64,000 nt of DNA from Rickettsiales bacterium (GTDB lineage Bacteria; Pseudomonadota; Alphaproteobacteria; G027485855): NCBI GenBank assembly GCA_027485855.1, contig JAIXQD010000033.1, positions 62,001 to 126,000 on the forward strand. Direction: 5' to 3'. The position numbers were made by a program, and so were the translations under genes. Below the pieces are notes generated by a model. That model was not told the DNA's origin. It did not search any database and saw nothing but the letters and a program-made list of their open reading frames with translations. Position 1 is the stretch's first letter; every line of letters starts with the position of its first letter. Positions 1-14,319 of this stretch are shown here, one piece after another.

Positions 1-1
1 C

Positions 2-742
2 GGCGGACAGATTCATAGTTTGAATTATCTTTTAGGCATGGCCGAAGCCGCCGAATCTCTTGGCGCAAAAATTTATGGCGATAGTGGCGTTATTTCTATC
101 GATGAGACACCGTCCACCGTAACCGTAAAAACTGCGCATGGTTGTGTTTCAGCAAAACATGCCATTTTGGCCGGCAATGCTTTATTGGGCCGCTTAGTGC
201 CCGAGTTAAAGCACCGAATAATGCCCGTTGCCACAGCTGTTATTACGACGAACAGCCTATCGGACCAGGCAATACGCGAACTATTACCGGCGAATATGCC
301 TATTGCCGATATGAATTTTATTTTGACCTATTTTAGAGCTACGCCCGATAATCGTATCTTGCTGGGCGGCGGCGCCAGTTATGCAAATTTGCAGACCTCT
401 TACGATTTTACCCGCCTTGAACATCAATTGCGTAGAATTTTTCCGCAAACAACCCTGTTAAAGACTGAATATCACTGGCACGGGCTCCTTGACATAACTG
501 TAAGCCGACTACCCCATATTGGAAAAATCGGCCGCAACCTTTATTTTGCACAAGGTTTTTCAGGCCAAGGTGTGTCGCTGACCGGAATTACTGGACATTC
601 TTTGGCGCTGGCAATTGCCGGACAATCAGAGAAAATGGACATATTTTCTAAGCTGAAACATTGGCCATTTCCGGGTGGCCCACTACGCACCCCTGTTCTT
701 GCCGCTTACATGCTATGGGCAAGGTTAAAAGACTGGCTTTAA
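2..742 (+). CDS. FAD-dependent amine/amino-acid oxidoreductase (DAO, PuuB/OrdL-like), 5' truncated
   Basis: This is the C-terminal part of a DAO-family flavoprotein; its start lies before the window. The first codons read GGQIHSLNYLLGMAEAAE, which matches the substrate/FAD-domain segment of gamma-glutamylputrescine oxidase-like enzymes. The reading frame is therefore open from base 2 and not from the TTG at 20. The C-terminus has the FAD-closing segment LPHIGKIGRNLYFAQGFSGQG and then a PFPGGPLRTP tail, both usual in PuuB/OrdL proteins. Family members oxidise an amine using FAD and release H2O2. The substrate cannot be read from this fragment. The nearest downstream gene is 220 bases away and unrelated. 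Confidence 0.85.
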   Translation, partial: GGQIHSLNYLLGMAEAAESLGAKIYGDSGVISIDETPSTVTVKTAHGCVSAKHAILAGNALLGRLVPELKHRIMPVATAVITTNSLSDQAIRELLPANMPIADMNFILTYFRATPDNRILLGGGASYANLQTSYDFTRLEHQLRRIFPQTTLLKTEYHWHGLLDITVSRLPHIGKIGRNLYFAQGFSGQGVSLTGITGHSLALAIAGQSEKMDIFSKLKHWPFPGGPLRTPVLAAYMLWARLKDWL

Positions 743-962
743 ACGAACGGCTCGAAACCAAAGCCCCGAAACTATCGGCCTGTAACATTTCAGCCACTTT
801 TTACACTTCCAAGACATGATTAACTTGTTATTCTTCAATACGATAGATAGACTAATGTTGAAAAAATTGGGCACCCTGCAATTAGGGGGTCTGTTTCTTG
901 CGTTGTTTTAGTTTTTTGCATCAAACGGCTTTCTGAGAGTTTGTTTAGAGACGGAGTTTAGC
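743..962. other. Intergenic region, no gene seen
   Basis: This 220-base, AT-rich gap lies between the oxidoreductase and the OmpA-like gene. I see no convincing hairpin terminator. A TTGAAA at 858-863 could be a -35 element, but the hexamer at the right distance (ATTAGG) is a poor -10. The only clear signal is GGAG at 953-956, six bases before the ATG at 963. Confidence 0.5.
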
Positions 963-2132
963 ATGAGCATTTTTCGGCACCTCACAGCCTGCGCAGCACT
1001 TGTTGTGGCACTGGCCTGCGCTACACCTGCTAACGCACAAAACACCAACTCGACATCTACTGCAAAAACCACACGCAATGCTAACAACACCCCAACCCTA
1101 AGCGCCGCCAGCGGCACAGCGGTAAGTCAGCGCGTGGAACAGCTGAGACAAGATTTAAACAGCTTACGCGCCTCCGTGCTTGCCCAAAATGACGAATATC
1201 AAGCCCTGCGCGGCAGCGGGTCTGCAAGCGCTGTGCAATATCATAGCTCTGTTGCTGCTATTACGGCCCGTTTGCAACAGGGCACAACGCCCGGTAACCC
1301 CATTTTGCTGCGTCAATGGGATGAGGCTCAGGGCAATCTTGATCTGGTCAATACCAGCATTTCACGGCTTAATAACCTCTCGGCTGAAGTGGCCGCCAAT
1401 GGCTCGCTTTCAGGCTATTTGCTTGAGTCGGTCAAAGCCGCATTTCTGCTCTCGGGCGCCGTTGACGAAGACCATGAGCAACTCAAAATTCTGCAGGATG
1501 CCACAGCGCAAACCATCATCCTGATCGAGAGTATGCGCAACGATATCAGCAAAGACCTGCTACGCCTGACCAATTACTGGACAAGCGAGCGCAGTAATTT
1601 GCAAACACTCTCTTTTGCTATCAACAAGGGCGAGATGCTGGGCAACAGCCTGCAAAACCGGCCACTGGTTGTAATGCCACAACCTCTGCCCGCGCTTGAC
1701 GCCGCTATCGTACCTGTCTCCAGCCAATCACTGACACAGCCAGCAAATGCATCCGTACCACCACTGCCACCTGTTAACCTCACACAGCCCGCGCCACAGC
1801 CAGCTGGCCTATCAGGCAATCAAGCTGTTGAGGGGCGGTTGCTGGTGTTAATTCGCTTTAATCAGCCTGTTGTCGATTATGAGCAACGGCTTTACGGCGC
1901 GGTCAGCGGCATCATTGATCAAATGCCCAACACGCTCTTCACCATTGTTGCGGTATCGCCCACAGGTGGCGACCCCACGCAAATTGCCTCTAGCACAGCT
2001 GCGGCACAACGTCATGCTGATGCCGTCAAGCGTTCGCTGATGCAAATGGGTATGCCTGCAGACAGAATGGCAATGGCCAGCCTTGGTAGCGATAGCGCTA
2101 AATCACCTGAAGTTCACATTTACGCTAAATAA
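963..2132 (+). CDS. Exported coiled-coil protein with degenerate OmpA-like C-terminus
   Basis: The 389-residue product begins with a Sec signal peptide (about residues 1-25, ending in ANA before QNTN). A helical region at roughly 55-225 is probably coiled coil. A Pro-rich linker at about 235-285 follows, then an alpha/beta C-terminal domain at about 288-389. That last domain has the order of an OmpA/MotB domain: a strand with RFNQPVVDY, then an RHADAVKRSL helix followed by GMPADRMAMASLG. The Asp/Arg pair that binds diaminopimelate in OmpA is not clearly preserved. The start is supported by GGAG at 953-956. I infer a periplasmic or outer-membrane structural role; the exact family is not recognised. 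Confidence 0.6.
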   Translation: MSIFRHLTACAALVVALACATPANAQNTNSTSTAKTTRNANNTPTLSAASGTAVSQRVEQLRQDLNSLRASVLAQNDEYQALRGSGSASAVQYHSSVAAITARLQQGTTPGNPILLRQWDEAQGNLDLVNTSISRLNNLSAEVAANGSLSGYLLESVKAAFLLSGAVDEDHEQLKILQDATAQTIILIESMRNDISKDLLRLTNYWTSERSNLQTLSFAINKGEMLGNSLQNRPLVVMPQPLPALDAAIVPVSSQSLTQPANASVPPLPPVNLTQPAPQPAGLSGNQAVEGRLLVLIRFNQPVVDYEQRLYGAVSGIIDQMPNTLFTIVAVSPTGGDPTQIASSTAAAQRHADAVKRSLMQMGMPADRMAMASLGSDSAKSPEVHIYAK

Positions 2133-2159
2133 CGCCCAGGCTAAATAACGCCGTTATTA

Positions 2160-2501
2160 TTAGTGTATATTGTAGCGTGCCTGACCTTTTCTATCCACGG
2201 TACGGCTAAAAAATGGTGCAAGCGAAACTTGCTCTAAGGCCATAGCCTCAGCTATCTCAGCATAGCTTTCTAAAACGGCACAGATTTGTGCGGGCCGCGC
2301 GGAAATACTAACCGCCCTCTCGCCACCACGCGGATCTAGCCCTTGCAAACTCATGGCTAAACGCAAATCATCTTTTTGTTCATCCGTGGCGTCAGGACTA
2401 AAAACCAAAACGGCTAAAATCTCTTGGTTGGCCGCTGCAGATATCAGCTGTGCCTGCAAATCATCGCTTGCTTTATGTATTATGGAATAAGTCAATTTCA
2501 T
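2160..2501 (-). CDS. Small hypothetical protein (113 aa)
   Basis: I do not recognise this protein. It has no signal peptide or membrane segment and reads as a small soluble alpha/beta protein beginning MKLTYSIIHKASDDLQ. The start is placed at the ATG at 2499-2501 because a perfect AAGGAG lies ten bases upstream (2512-2517). An in-frame GTG at 2525 would place that ribosome site inside the gene. It follows the long OmpA-like gene on the same strand by 61 bases and may share its transcript. It converges with the 963-2132 gene, leaving 27 bases between their stops. Confidence 0.55.
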   Translation of the reverse strand: MKLTYSIIHKASDDLQAQLISAAANQEILAVLVFSPDATDEQKDDLRLAMSLQGLDPRGGERAVSISARPAQICAVLESYAEIAEAMALEQVSLAPFFSRTVDRKGQARYNIH

Positions 2502-2511
2502 GGGATAGGCT

Positions 2512-2517
2512 CTCCTT
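2512..2517 (-). promoter_or_regulatory. Ribosome binding site AAGGAG deciding the start of the 113-aa gene
   Basis: AAGGAG on the minus strand lies ten bases before the ATG at 2501. It favours that start over the upstream GTG at 2525. Confidence 0.6.
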
Positions 2518-2562
2518 AATCCCACTTTGACAAAACTTTGCTAAGCAAAAATTAAAGCTCGG

Positions 2563-5496
2563 CTATTCCTGCTTGATGATAACTTGATCCACAGAGCTGC
2601 GCCCTTGATCATCGCCTAAAGCTTTTACATCCATGCGCGTGCCGCTAACGCCCTTGGCAATAAGATAGGCCCTAACAGCAAGCGCCCGACCAAGCGAGAT
2701 ACGACGCGCATCTTTATCGCCAGCGGCAACGGCATAAGCCGACAGTAAAAGGCGAGTAGTGGTTGCGCCTTTTAGTTCGCTGGCGAGCACATCTAAGCGC
2801 TGCTTCGCCTCAGGCGATAATTGCTCGGCGCCTTTTGAAAATGCAAGGACAACGCCAGCATCTGCAGTATTAGCCGCCGGCTTATCGGCTGCCACTGTTT
2901 CAGCAGGCGGTGCAGGCGCTAAAACCGGCGCAGAGTTTTGTGCCGGCTCGGCGGTGGGTGTGGCAACAGAGCTGTCTTGCGGCATTGGCTGCTCAGCGGG
3001 CTTTTCTGCTTCAGGTTCTGGCGCCGCTACACTAGTCGTATCAACAACGGCCAGGGGCGCTGCTGCTGGTGCCAGAGCTTGATTTGCACCGGGTGCATTA
3101 GTATCTGGCACCTTGAGAAAGGCAACGGACGGCGCCGTGCTGTTATCGTTATTTTTTGGCAAAGTTTTTTCAGAAGCAACATCAGGGGCTTTTTGTGCCG
3201 CCGGCTTATCAGCCTCGGCCTTTGCCGCTGCGGCTTTCTCAGCAGCAGCTTTCTCGGCAGCGGCTTTCTCGGCAGCAAGGCGTTCTGCTTCAAGCTTATC
3301 AGCGGCTGCTTTTTCGGTGGCAGCCGTCTCAATCGCTGCTTTTTCGGCAGCAGCTTTTTCAGCAGCAACCTTCTCAGCAACAAGGCGTTCTGCCTCAAGC
3401 TTATCGGCAGCTGCTTTTTCGGCGGCAGCCTTCTCAGCAGCAACCTTCTCAGCTGCAAGACGTTCTGCTTCCAGCTTATCAGCGGCCGCTTTCTCTTTCG
3501 CGGCTTGCTCTAGCGCTTCGCTCTTTGCTTCATTATCCGTGGTGTTGGGTTTATCTGAGGCACCAGCAACAGCGATATCATTGGCGGGCTTTTCATTGAG
3601 AGGCGCGGTTAGTGTTTCAGAAATTTTAGCCTGGTTTTCTGGCGCTTGTTCTGCAGCCTTGCTCTCCTGACGCAATGGCAGAGGCTTGGCAATCTTCTTT
3701 ACCTTGGCTTTTTTCTTCGGTGGGGCGGCCTTGACCGCAGTATTTTCTTGAGGCTTGGTATTAAGCCATGCGCCAAACTTGGGCGTTTTTAATGTAGTTG
3801 CTTGGCCCGCTGTGCCTGATAAATCTGAGGCCGGCACCTGACCCAAAATACCTGGCTGCCGATTTGTCGGCGGTAAGAGTGGTTGTGGCTCAAGCAAAGC
3901 CGTAGCCTTAGCTGGCGGCGCTGCAACAGGTGCCGCAACCTCGGGCGCCGCAACTTCAGAAGATACTGGCTGCGAAGGCGCAATGGTTTGCACAACTGCG
4001 GTTTCTTGCTTGGGGGCAGATTCAGCCAGCAGCGGCGGGGCTTCCTGCACCGCAATCCGTGGTGCGCTCACAATCGCATCAAGGCGCTGCGGCTCTTCTG
4101 CTACATCTGTCAGCTTAGGAATGATAACCTTTTTAGCGGGCGCTGGGGCTGCGCTTGCCGCAGGGGGAGCAGGTGGCACTGGCGCCGGCTGAGGTATAGG
4201 TTGAGGTATTTGCTGAGGCCTTGGTTGGGGCGCTGGTTGCGGCGTTGGCTGGGGTGTTGGTTGGGGCGCTGGTTGTGCCTTAGGCACCAACAGCGGCGTG
4301 GCTGTAGCGGGCGGCTCTGTATTTGTTAACACGGCACTGGCGGGCGGCTCGGGCAGAAATGTTTTGCTCTCTACCGCAGCTTGTGGCGCAGGGGGCACTG
4401 GTGCGACCACTGGCAGCGGCGCTCCGGCAAGCTGATTTGTCTTGATTTCTGGCTCGCTCACCACCGGCGCCCTCACCACAGGCATCTCAACAGCTGGTGG
4501 CCTAACAATTGACTGTTTAACTGTGGGTGTTTCCGCTACGGGTTTTTCAACTAATGGCTTTTCAGGAACAGGCTGTTCAGCATTTGAGCTAAATAATTTG
4601 CGCGAGGTTGTTGTCACTGCCGCTGGCGCAACAACAGTTTCTGGCGCGGGCGGGGCCGGAAGCGGCGCAGGCGTTGGCAATGCCGCCTTCTTGGCTGGCT
4701 CTTTGTTTTCTGGCCCCCTACTTTCTGGGCCCTTACTTTTTTGTATCGCTTGCCCCGTAGCCGCACCTGCCGCTTTTGCGTTCTGTCGCGGCATAGTAAT
4801 AACGGGTGGTGCTGGCTGGTAATCTTGTATGATGGGCCTTGGATTTAAAGCACTATCAATCACTGGCGCAGGGCTATTGGCTAAAACCTGTGCCGCTTCG
4901 GCCCCGCTATTCATGTTAGGAATATTTGCCGTAGCCATATCAACATTGCTGGCCCCTTGGCGCGCCTGCTGAAAACCTTGAATAAGGTTACGGCGTGTAA
5001 TGGCCGGCAAGGTACTTTGGCCGCGCAGCCGCTCTTGCCCGACACTAGACACCGGCGGCAGCTCTGGCAATACGCCAAGCGTTGACGCCGATAGACCCTG
5101 CCCACGCTCAAGCATGGCAGCAGGGCGGGCACTACGGCCATCAGCAGCGGGGGTGGTATCAAGCAAGGGCAGATTATTTTTGCCGCGCTCAGGCAAAAGC
5201 CCCGAAGCTGCCGGTCCCTTAGCAATATCTGTTGCTTTTTGCCCAACTCTGCCAATGGGCGCCAATAGCTCGCGGCGATTATTTTTAGCGCCTGGCACCT
5301 GGCGCCAGGGTAAGTTGCTAGAGTCTACTTCAGTTTGCGTGACACCCGTTGATGGCACTGAAGACGAATAACTTTCAAGCGATGTCTCAGAATTATCGCC
5401 GATGACAATTTGCGCCATAGCCGGGTTGCACCACCACAATGAAAGTGCGGCAGCTCCGGTGAGCAACAACAAACGCAACGAGCTGTTTTGGGTCAT
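2563..5496 (-). CDS. Large exported OmpA-like protein with TolA-like Pro/Ala/Glu-rich body
   Basis: The 977-residue protein starts with a signal peptide (about 1-28, ending PAMA before QIVIG). A long low-complexity body follows. It contains Pro-Val-Glu segments at about 300-360, a PQ-rich run at about 407-438, and an Ala/Glu/Lys-rich helical repeat at about 659-768 built from DKLEAERLAAEK units, like the TolA stalk. Residues 882-977 resemble an OmpA domain: RISLGRALAVRAYL and then GVSGTRMDVKALGDD. The usual TD motif before that helix reads SAYAVAAGD, so peptidoglycan binding is doubtful. I infer a periplasm-spanning envelope protein. It is transcribed away from suhB/efp, with a possible promoter in the 100-base gap. 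Confidence 0.7.
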   Translation of the reverse strand: MTQNSSLRLLLLTGAAALSLWWCNPAMAQIVIGDNSETSLESYSSSVPSTGVTQTEVDSSNLPWRQVPGAKNNRRELLAPIGRVGQKATDIAKGPAASGLLPERGKNNLPLLDTTPAADGRSARPAAMLERGQGLSASTLGVLPELPPVSSVGQERLRGQSTLPAITRRNLIQGFQQARQGASNVDMATANIPNMNSGAEAAQVLANSPAPVIDSALNPRPIIQDYQPAPPVITMPRQNAKAAGAATGQAIQKSKGPESRGPENKEPAKKAALPTPAPLPAPPAPETVVAPAAVTTTSRKLFSSNAEQPVPEKPLVEKPVAETPTVKQSIVRPPAVEMPVVRAPVVSEPEIKTNQLAGAPLPVVAPVPPAPQAAVESKTFLPEPPASAVLTNTEPPATATPLLVPKAQPAPQPTPQPTPQPAPQPRPQQIPQPIPQPAPVPPAPPAASAAPAPAKKVIIPKLTDVAEEPQRLDAIVSAPRIAVQEAPPLLAESAPKQETAVVQTIAPSQPVSSEVAAPEVAAPVAAPPAKATALLEPQPLLPPTNRQPGILGQVPASDLSGTAGQATTLKTPKFGAWLNTKPQENTAVKAAPPKKKAKVKKIAKPLPLRQESKAAEQAPENQAKISETLTAPLNEKPANDIAVAGASDKPNTTDNEAKSEALEQAAKEKAAADKLEAERLAAEKVAAEKAAAEKAAADKLEAERLVAEKVAAEKAAAEKAAIETAATEKAAADKLEAERLAAEKAAAEKAAAEKAAAAKAEADKPAAQKAPDVASEKTLPKNNDNSTAPSVAFLKVPDTNAPGANQALAPAAAPLAVVDTTSVAAPEPEAEKPAEQPMPQDSSVATPTAEPAQNSAPVLAPAPPAETVAADKPAANTADAGVVLAFSKGAEQLSPEAKQRLDVLASELKGATTTRLLLSAYAVAAGDKDARRISLGRALAVRAYLIAKGVSGTRMDVKALGDDQGRSSVDQVIIKQE
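3195..3522 (-). repeat. Tandem Ala/Glu/Lys-rich coiled-coil repeats inside the OmpA-like gene
   Basis: Three imperfect copies of a unit of about 25-35 residues begin ADKLEAERL and continue with AAEK steps. The unit is expected to form a long charged helix. The DNA is a degenerate tandem repeat, prone to length change. Confidence 0.7.
4181..4276 (-). repeat. Degenerate 12-base tandem repeat encoding a PQ-rich linker
   Basis: Repeats encode PAPQPTPQ-type units, about eight steps of four residues. The segment is likely an extended, stiff periplasmic linker in the 977-residue protein. Confidence 0.6.
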
Positions 5497-5534
5497 TCGC
5501 TAAGCATGAATCCATTTTAGGGCGCAAATTAGTA

Positions 5535-5561
5535 ATTATAATATAAGACCGATTCGGTTAA
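5535..5561 (-). promoter_or_regulatory. Possible promoter for the 977-aa OmpA-like gene
   Basis: A perfect TATAAT (5535-5540, minus strand) is preceded after 15 bases by TTAACC (5556-5561), a 4/6 match to the -35 consensus. It lies about 40 bases before the ATG, in the only gap upstream. The short spacer makes it tentative. Confidence 0.35.
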
Positions 5562-5597
5562 CAGGCATGCGCCTCAATGTGTCACACCCAAAATGGA

Positions 5598-6398
5598 CTA
5601 ACTTTTGTGTATATTGAGCAACTCAAGCAGGTCTTTATGGATGTTCTTGTTGGCTGCGACAATTGTGCTGCTATAAAGCGGCTCAGCACCACCTGTTTGT
5701 TCTGTTACAATGCCGCCAGCCTCCCGCACCAATAACATACCGGCTGCAATATCCCATGGCTTAAGACCGGTCTCAAAAAAACCATCGCCACGCCCTGCCG
5801 CGATATATGCAAGGCCCAAAGCCGCCGAACCCAACCTTGAAATTGTTGCAACTTTAGGCATTAAATTGGCCAATTGCTGCAAGGCTTTTTCTTTATGTTC
5901 AAGGCCTCTTATTGCGGGGATGCCCGCAAGAATGAGACAATCCTTGAGATTGCGGCGCGCCGATAAACGTAAACGGAGATTGCCTAAAAATGCCCCCATG
6001 CCTTTTTCTGCCCAAAATGGCTGGTTATTAAGGGGGTCATAAACCAAACCCGCCACGATCTCATTTTCGCGCTCAACGGCGATTGAAATGCACCAATGCG
6101 GGATACCATGCAGAAAATTGCTTGTGCCGTCGATGGGGTCAATAATCCATCTTGTATTGGCCTGCTTGCCGACTTGTTCTGCGCCCTCTTCGGTCAAAAA
6201 GCCAAAATCAGGGCGAGCTTTTTTAAGCTCGGCGCGCAGCATTTCATCGGCACGAATGTCTGAACTGGTGACAAAATCGCCCGGCCCCTTTAGCGAAACT
6301 TGAAGCTGCTCAACCTCGCCAAAATCACGGCACAATACACGGCCAACCTTCTCAGCGGCCCTGGTCATAACAACCATAAGAGGGGATAATACTGGCAC
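5598..6398 (-). CDS. suhB: Inositol-1-monophosphatase family phosphatase
   Basis: This 266-residue Mg2+-dependent phosphatase hydrolyses inositol monophosphate and related sugar phosphates. The metal-binding motifs are present: a glutamate in GFLTEEG (E70), DPIDGT at 87-92, and KPWDIAAG near residue 210. The N-terminus SPLMVVMTRAAEKVGR followed by DFGEVEQLQVS resembles alphaproteobacterial members. This supports the GTG start at 6398 over the ATGs at 6377 and 6368. It lies eight bases after efp on the same strand, so the two are probably co-transcribed. In enterobacteria SuhB also affects rRNA antitermination; whether that applies here is unknown. Confidence 0.93.
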   Translation of the reverse strand: MPVLSPLMVVMTRAAEKVGRVLCRDFGEVEQLQVSLKGPGDFVTSSDIRADEMLRAELKKARPDFGFLTEEGAEQVGKQANTRWIIDPIDGTSNFLHGIPHWCISIAVERENEIVAGLVYDPLNNQPFWAEKGMGAFLGNLRLRLSARRNLKDCLILAGIPAIRGLEHKEKALQQLANLMPKVATISRLGSAALGLAYIAAGRGDGFFETGLKPWDIAAGMLLVREAGGIVTEQTGGAEPLYSSTIVAANKNIHKDLLELLNIHKS

Positions 6399-6406
6399 GA
6401 TTAGGC

Positions 6407-6973
6407 CTATCCCTTGTAGCGCTCTAAATATTCATTATCGCTGGTTCGCACCACAATTTTTGTACCCGATTCGATATGAGGCGGCACCATGACCTTCAAG
6501 CCATTATCCAATTTTGCTGGCTTATAAGAAGAAGAGGCCGTTTGGCCTTTTACAACAGGGTCAGCCTCGATAATTTCGCAAACGACGGTTTCTGGCAACT
6601 CAACAGAAAGCGCGGCGCCCTCATGGGTGCGAACGGTGCAAATCATTCCGTCTTGCAGATAAACGACGCCATCACCAATGATATCTTTGGCAATAGCGAG
6701 CTGCTCGTAGTTTTCGTTATTCATGAAGGTGTAAGTCTCACCATCATTGAATAAATACTGCATTTCAGCTTCTTCTAAGCGCACCTTCTCAACAGTTTCT
6801 TGCGTGCGGAAGCGCTCATTTGACTTAGTGCCCGTGCGGGCGTCGCGCATATCAATATGCACAACAGCAGCGCCTTTGCCAGGAATCATAATCTGGCTAC
6901 GGATAACCACCCAAAGCTTATTATTGTGCTCAATCACATGGCCGGGTCGAAGGGTATTTGCATTAACTTTCAT
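6407..6973 (-). CDS. efp: Translation elongation factor P
   Basis: EF-P is a tRNA-shaped factor that relieves ribosome stalling at polyproline. The 188-residue length and three beta-barrel domains fit the family. The loop that reaches the peptidyl-transferase centre reads IPGKG, with the candidate modified lysine at residue 33. The downstream hallmark KVRLEEAEMQYLFNDGETY is present. It is the first gene of an efp-suhB pair and is divergent from bamD across 132 bases. The neighbouring 977-residue protein has long Pro-rich stretches of the kind that need EF-P, which is an observation and not evidence of a link. Confidence 0.97.
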   Translation of the reverse strand: MKVNANTLRPGHVIEHNNKLWVVIRSQIMIPGKGAAVVHIDMRDARTGTKSNERFRTQETVEKVRLEEAEMQYLFNDGETYTFMNNENYEQLAIAKDIIGDGVVYLQDGMICTVRTHEGAALSVELPETVVCEIIEADPVVKGQTASSSYKPAKLDNGLKVMVPPHIESGTKIVVRTSDNEYLERYKG

Positions 6974-7105
6974 GGCACACCGTTAACAATTAGAATGAGC
7001 GCCTTTATTAGCAGCTCATGGCACATAAAGCAAGTTACCCTTACCGACAAACAAAGGCCGCAAGCCACCATTTGTGCCTGAAAAAGCCTGTGCTATAAAA
7101 GGACC

Positions 7106-7912
7106 ATGTCAAAGCTTTTACATCTATTATTGCTATCTACCCTTATGCTTGCTGGCTGTGCCAGCGCCGAGGAAGATGCAGCCTATGTTGAGCGCCCCGC
7201 CGAAGATATTTATCTTGAGGCGCAGGCTTCCTTAGAAAGCAACTCAACCGAGCAGGCGGCAAAACTATTTGATGAGGTAGAGCGCCAACACCCCTACTCT
7301 AACTGGGCCACGCGCGCCCAGCTTATGGCAGCTTATGCGCATTATCGCGGGCTGCGCTACCCAGATGCCATAGACACACTTGATCGATTTATTCAGCTTC
7401 ATCCGGGCCACAAAGACGTTGCCTATGCCTATTATTTGCGCGCCTTGTGTTACTATGAACAAATTACCGATGTTGCTCGCGATCAGGCCGCTACCGCCAA
7501 CGCGCTTGAGGCATTACAAACTGTGGCCAATCGCTTTCCCGATACGGCTTATGCCCGCGATGCATTATTAAAATTGGACCTTGCCCGCGATCACCTAGCG
7601 GGCCGTGAGATGGAGATAGGCCGCTATTATCAGCGCCAGCAGCTTTATCTGGCGGGCATCACTCGCTTTAAAACTGTTATTACCGATTATCAAACAACCA
7701 GTCATGTAGCTGAAGCTCTCCATCGCTTAACTGAATCCTACTTAGCACTGGGTCTGCGCGATGAGGCAAAAATAGCTGCGGCAACATTGGGCTATAACTT
7801 CCCTGGTAGCCGTTGGTATTCTGATAGCTATGCGCTGTTGGGTGACCCCAACCTTGTGCCCGCGCAAGCAGAAGATGGCTGGTTGGGCCGCACCTGGAAA
7901 AAGCTGCTGTAA
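7106..7912 (+). CDS. bamD: Outer membrane assembly lipoprotein BamD
   Basis: BamD is the essential TPR lipoprotein of the BAM complex, which inserts beta-barrel proteins into the outer membrane. The 268-residue product has a lipoprotein signal with lipobox LAGC (Cys at about 18). It is followed by five TPR-like helical pairs, for example AKLFDEVERQHPYSNWATRA and DAIDTLDRFIQLHPGHKDVA. The sequence LDLARDHLAGREMEIGRYY is typical of the C-terminal half. AAGGA lies only two bases before the ATG, an unusually short spacing. The recN start follows four bases after its stop. bamD next to recN and ligA is a recurrent alphaproteobacterial arrangement as I recall it. Confidence 0.95.
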   Translation: MSKLLHLLLLSTLMLAGCASAEEDAAYVERPAEDIYLEAQASLESNSTEQAAKLFDEVERQHPYSNWATRAQLMAAYAHYRGLRYPDAIDTLDRFIQLHPGHKDVAYAYYLRALCYYEQITDVARDQAATANALEALQTVANRFPDTAYARDALLKLDLARDHLAGREMEIGRYYQRQQLYLAGITRFKTVITDYQTTSHVAEALHRLTESYLALGLRDEAKIAAATLGYNFPGSRWYSDSYALLGDPNLVPAQAEDGWLGRTWKKLL

Positions 7913-7916
7913 TTAA

Positions 7917-13443
<5,527 letters not shown>

Positions 13444-14319
13444 TTAATTATTCTCCTTTTTAACAAGCAATAAAGCCGCCCAACCATTTTGCGTTTGCTG
13501 ACGCTCAATAACAAAACCATGTGGCAAATAGGCATTCAAAACCAAACGAATTTGCGTATCCAGCAAGCCTGATAACATAATACGACCACCATCACACACC
13601 ATGCCCGACAAAGCCACAGCCAGCCGCCGCAATGGCCGCGCCAGTATGTTTGCTAAAATTAAATTATAGGGCGCGGCAAGCTGAATAGGCCGAGCATATA
13701 TACCGCGACCGCCACAAAACATAAGGCGGCTACGCAAATAATTGCGGCGCGCATTGCTCTCGGTCACGCGCACGGCTTCAGGGTCTATGTCACTCGCCAA
13801 AACAGCAGCCTTGGGCCACAATCTTGCGGCGGCCAAAGCTAAAATACCGCTGCCACAGCCCAAATCTAAAATATTTTGCGGGGTTATTTTAACGTCACGA
13901 ATTTTTGTTAAAAGTCCCAGGCACATAGCCGTTGTTGCATGCTCGCCCGAGCCAAAGGCCGTGGCCGCCGTAACTTTTAGGCGATGGCGCGACCAATGGC
14001 CATCGCGGTCATCAACAGAAAGGCGCCCAAAGCGCAACTCGCCCTGCGGCCGATAGGCTTTACTCAGCCAATCTTCATCAGGGACAGGCATAAGCTCTAA
14101 CGGCGGCAACAGAATATCATCTGCCTGCGCCAGCTCGGCGATAAGTGCAAATTTTATATCTAAATCCGCGGGTGGAGTATCAAGGTAAATGGCCTCCACC
14201 AACCAAAGCCCCTTGCGGCTCACAATACTACTGACCGCAACAGCACTTTGCTGCAGAACCTGTTCTGCCATCGGCCTTAGGCTATCTGGGGCATAAATGG
14301 CCGCGCGCCATAAAACCAT
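13444..14319 (-). CDS. prmA: Ribosomal protein L11 methyltransferase
   Basis: PrmA trimethylates ribosomal protein L11 using S-adenosylmethionine. The 291-residue protein has an N-terminal substrate-recognition domain and a Rossmann methyltransferase fold. Motif I is ILDLGCGSGILALAAARL, the acidic loop is ASDIDPEAV, and the catalytic-loop equivalent is LILANILARPL. The segment VTAATAFGSGEHATTAMCL is diagnostic for PrmA. The ATG overlaps the uvrD stop by one base (TAATG), and the stop abuts the pepP start, which is strong evidence of an operon. Confidence 0.94.
   Translation of the reverse strand: MVLWRAAIYAPDSLRPMAEQVLQQSAVAVSSIVSRKGLWLVEAIYLDTPPADLDIKFALIAELAQADDILLPPLELMPVPDEDWLSKAYRPQGELRFGRLSVDDRDGHWSRHRLKVTAATAFGSGEHATTAMCLGLLTKIRDVKITPQNILDLGCGSGILALAAARLWPKAAVLASDIDPEAVRVTESNARRNYLRSRLMFCGGRGIYARPIQLAAPYNLILANILARPLRRLAVALSGMVCDGGRIMLSGLLDTQIRLVLNAYLPHGFVIERQQTQNGWAALLLVKKENN

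Noticed and set aside
3195..3522. CRISPR-like repeat array
   Set aside because: The repeats are in-frame coding units with no constant-length spacers.
2759..4822. Several long plus-strand open frames opposite the 977-residue protein, Ala/Ser- or Gln/Leu-rich
   Set aside because: They are the antisense of Pro/Ala/Glu-rich repeats, which lack stop codons in other frames. They have no ribosome sites and no recognisable domains.
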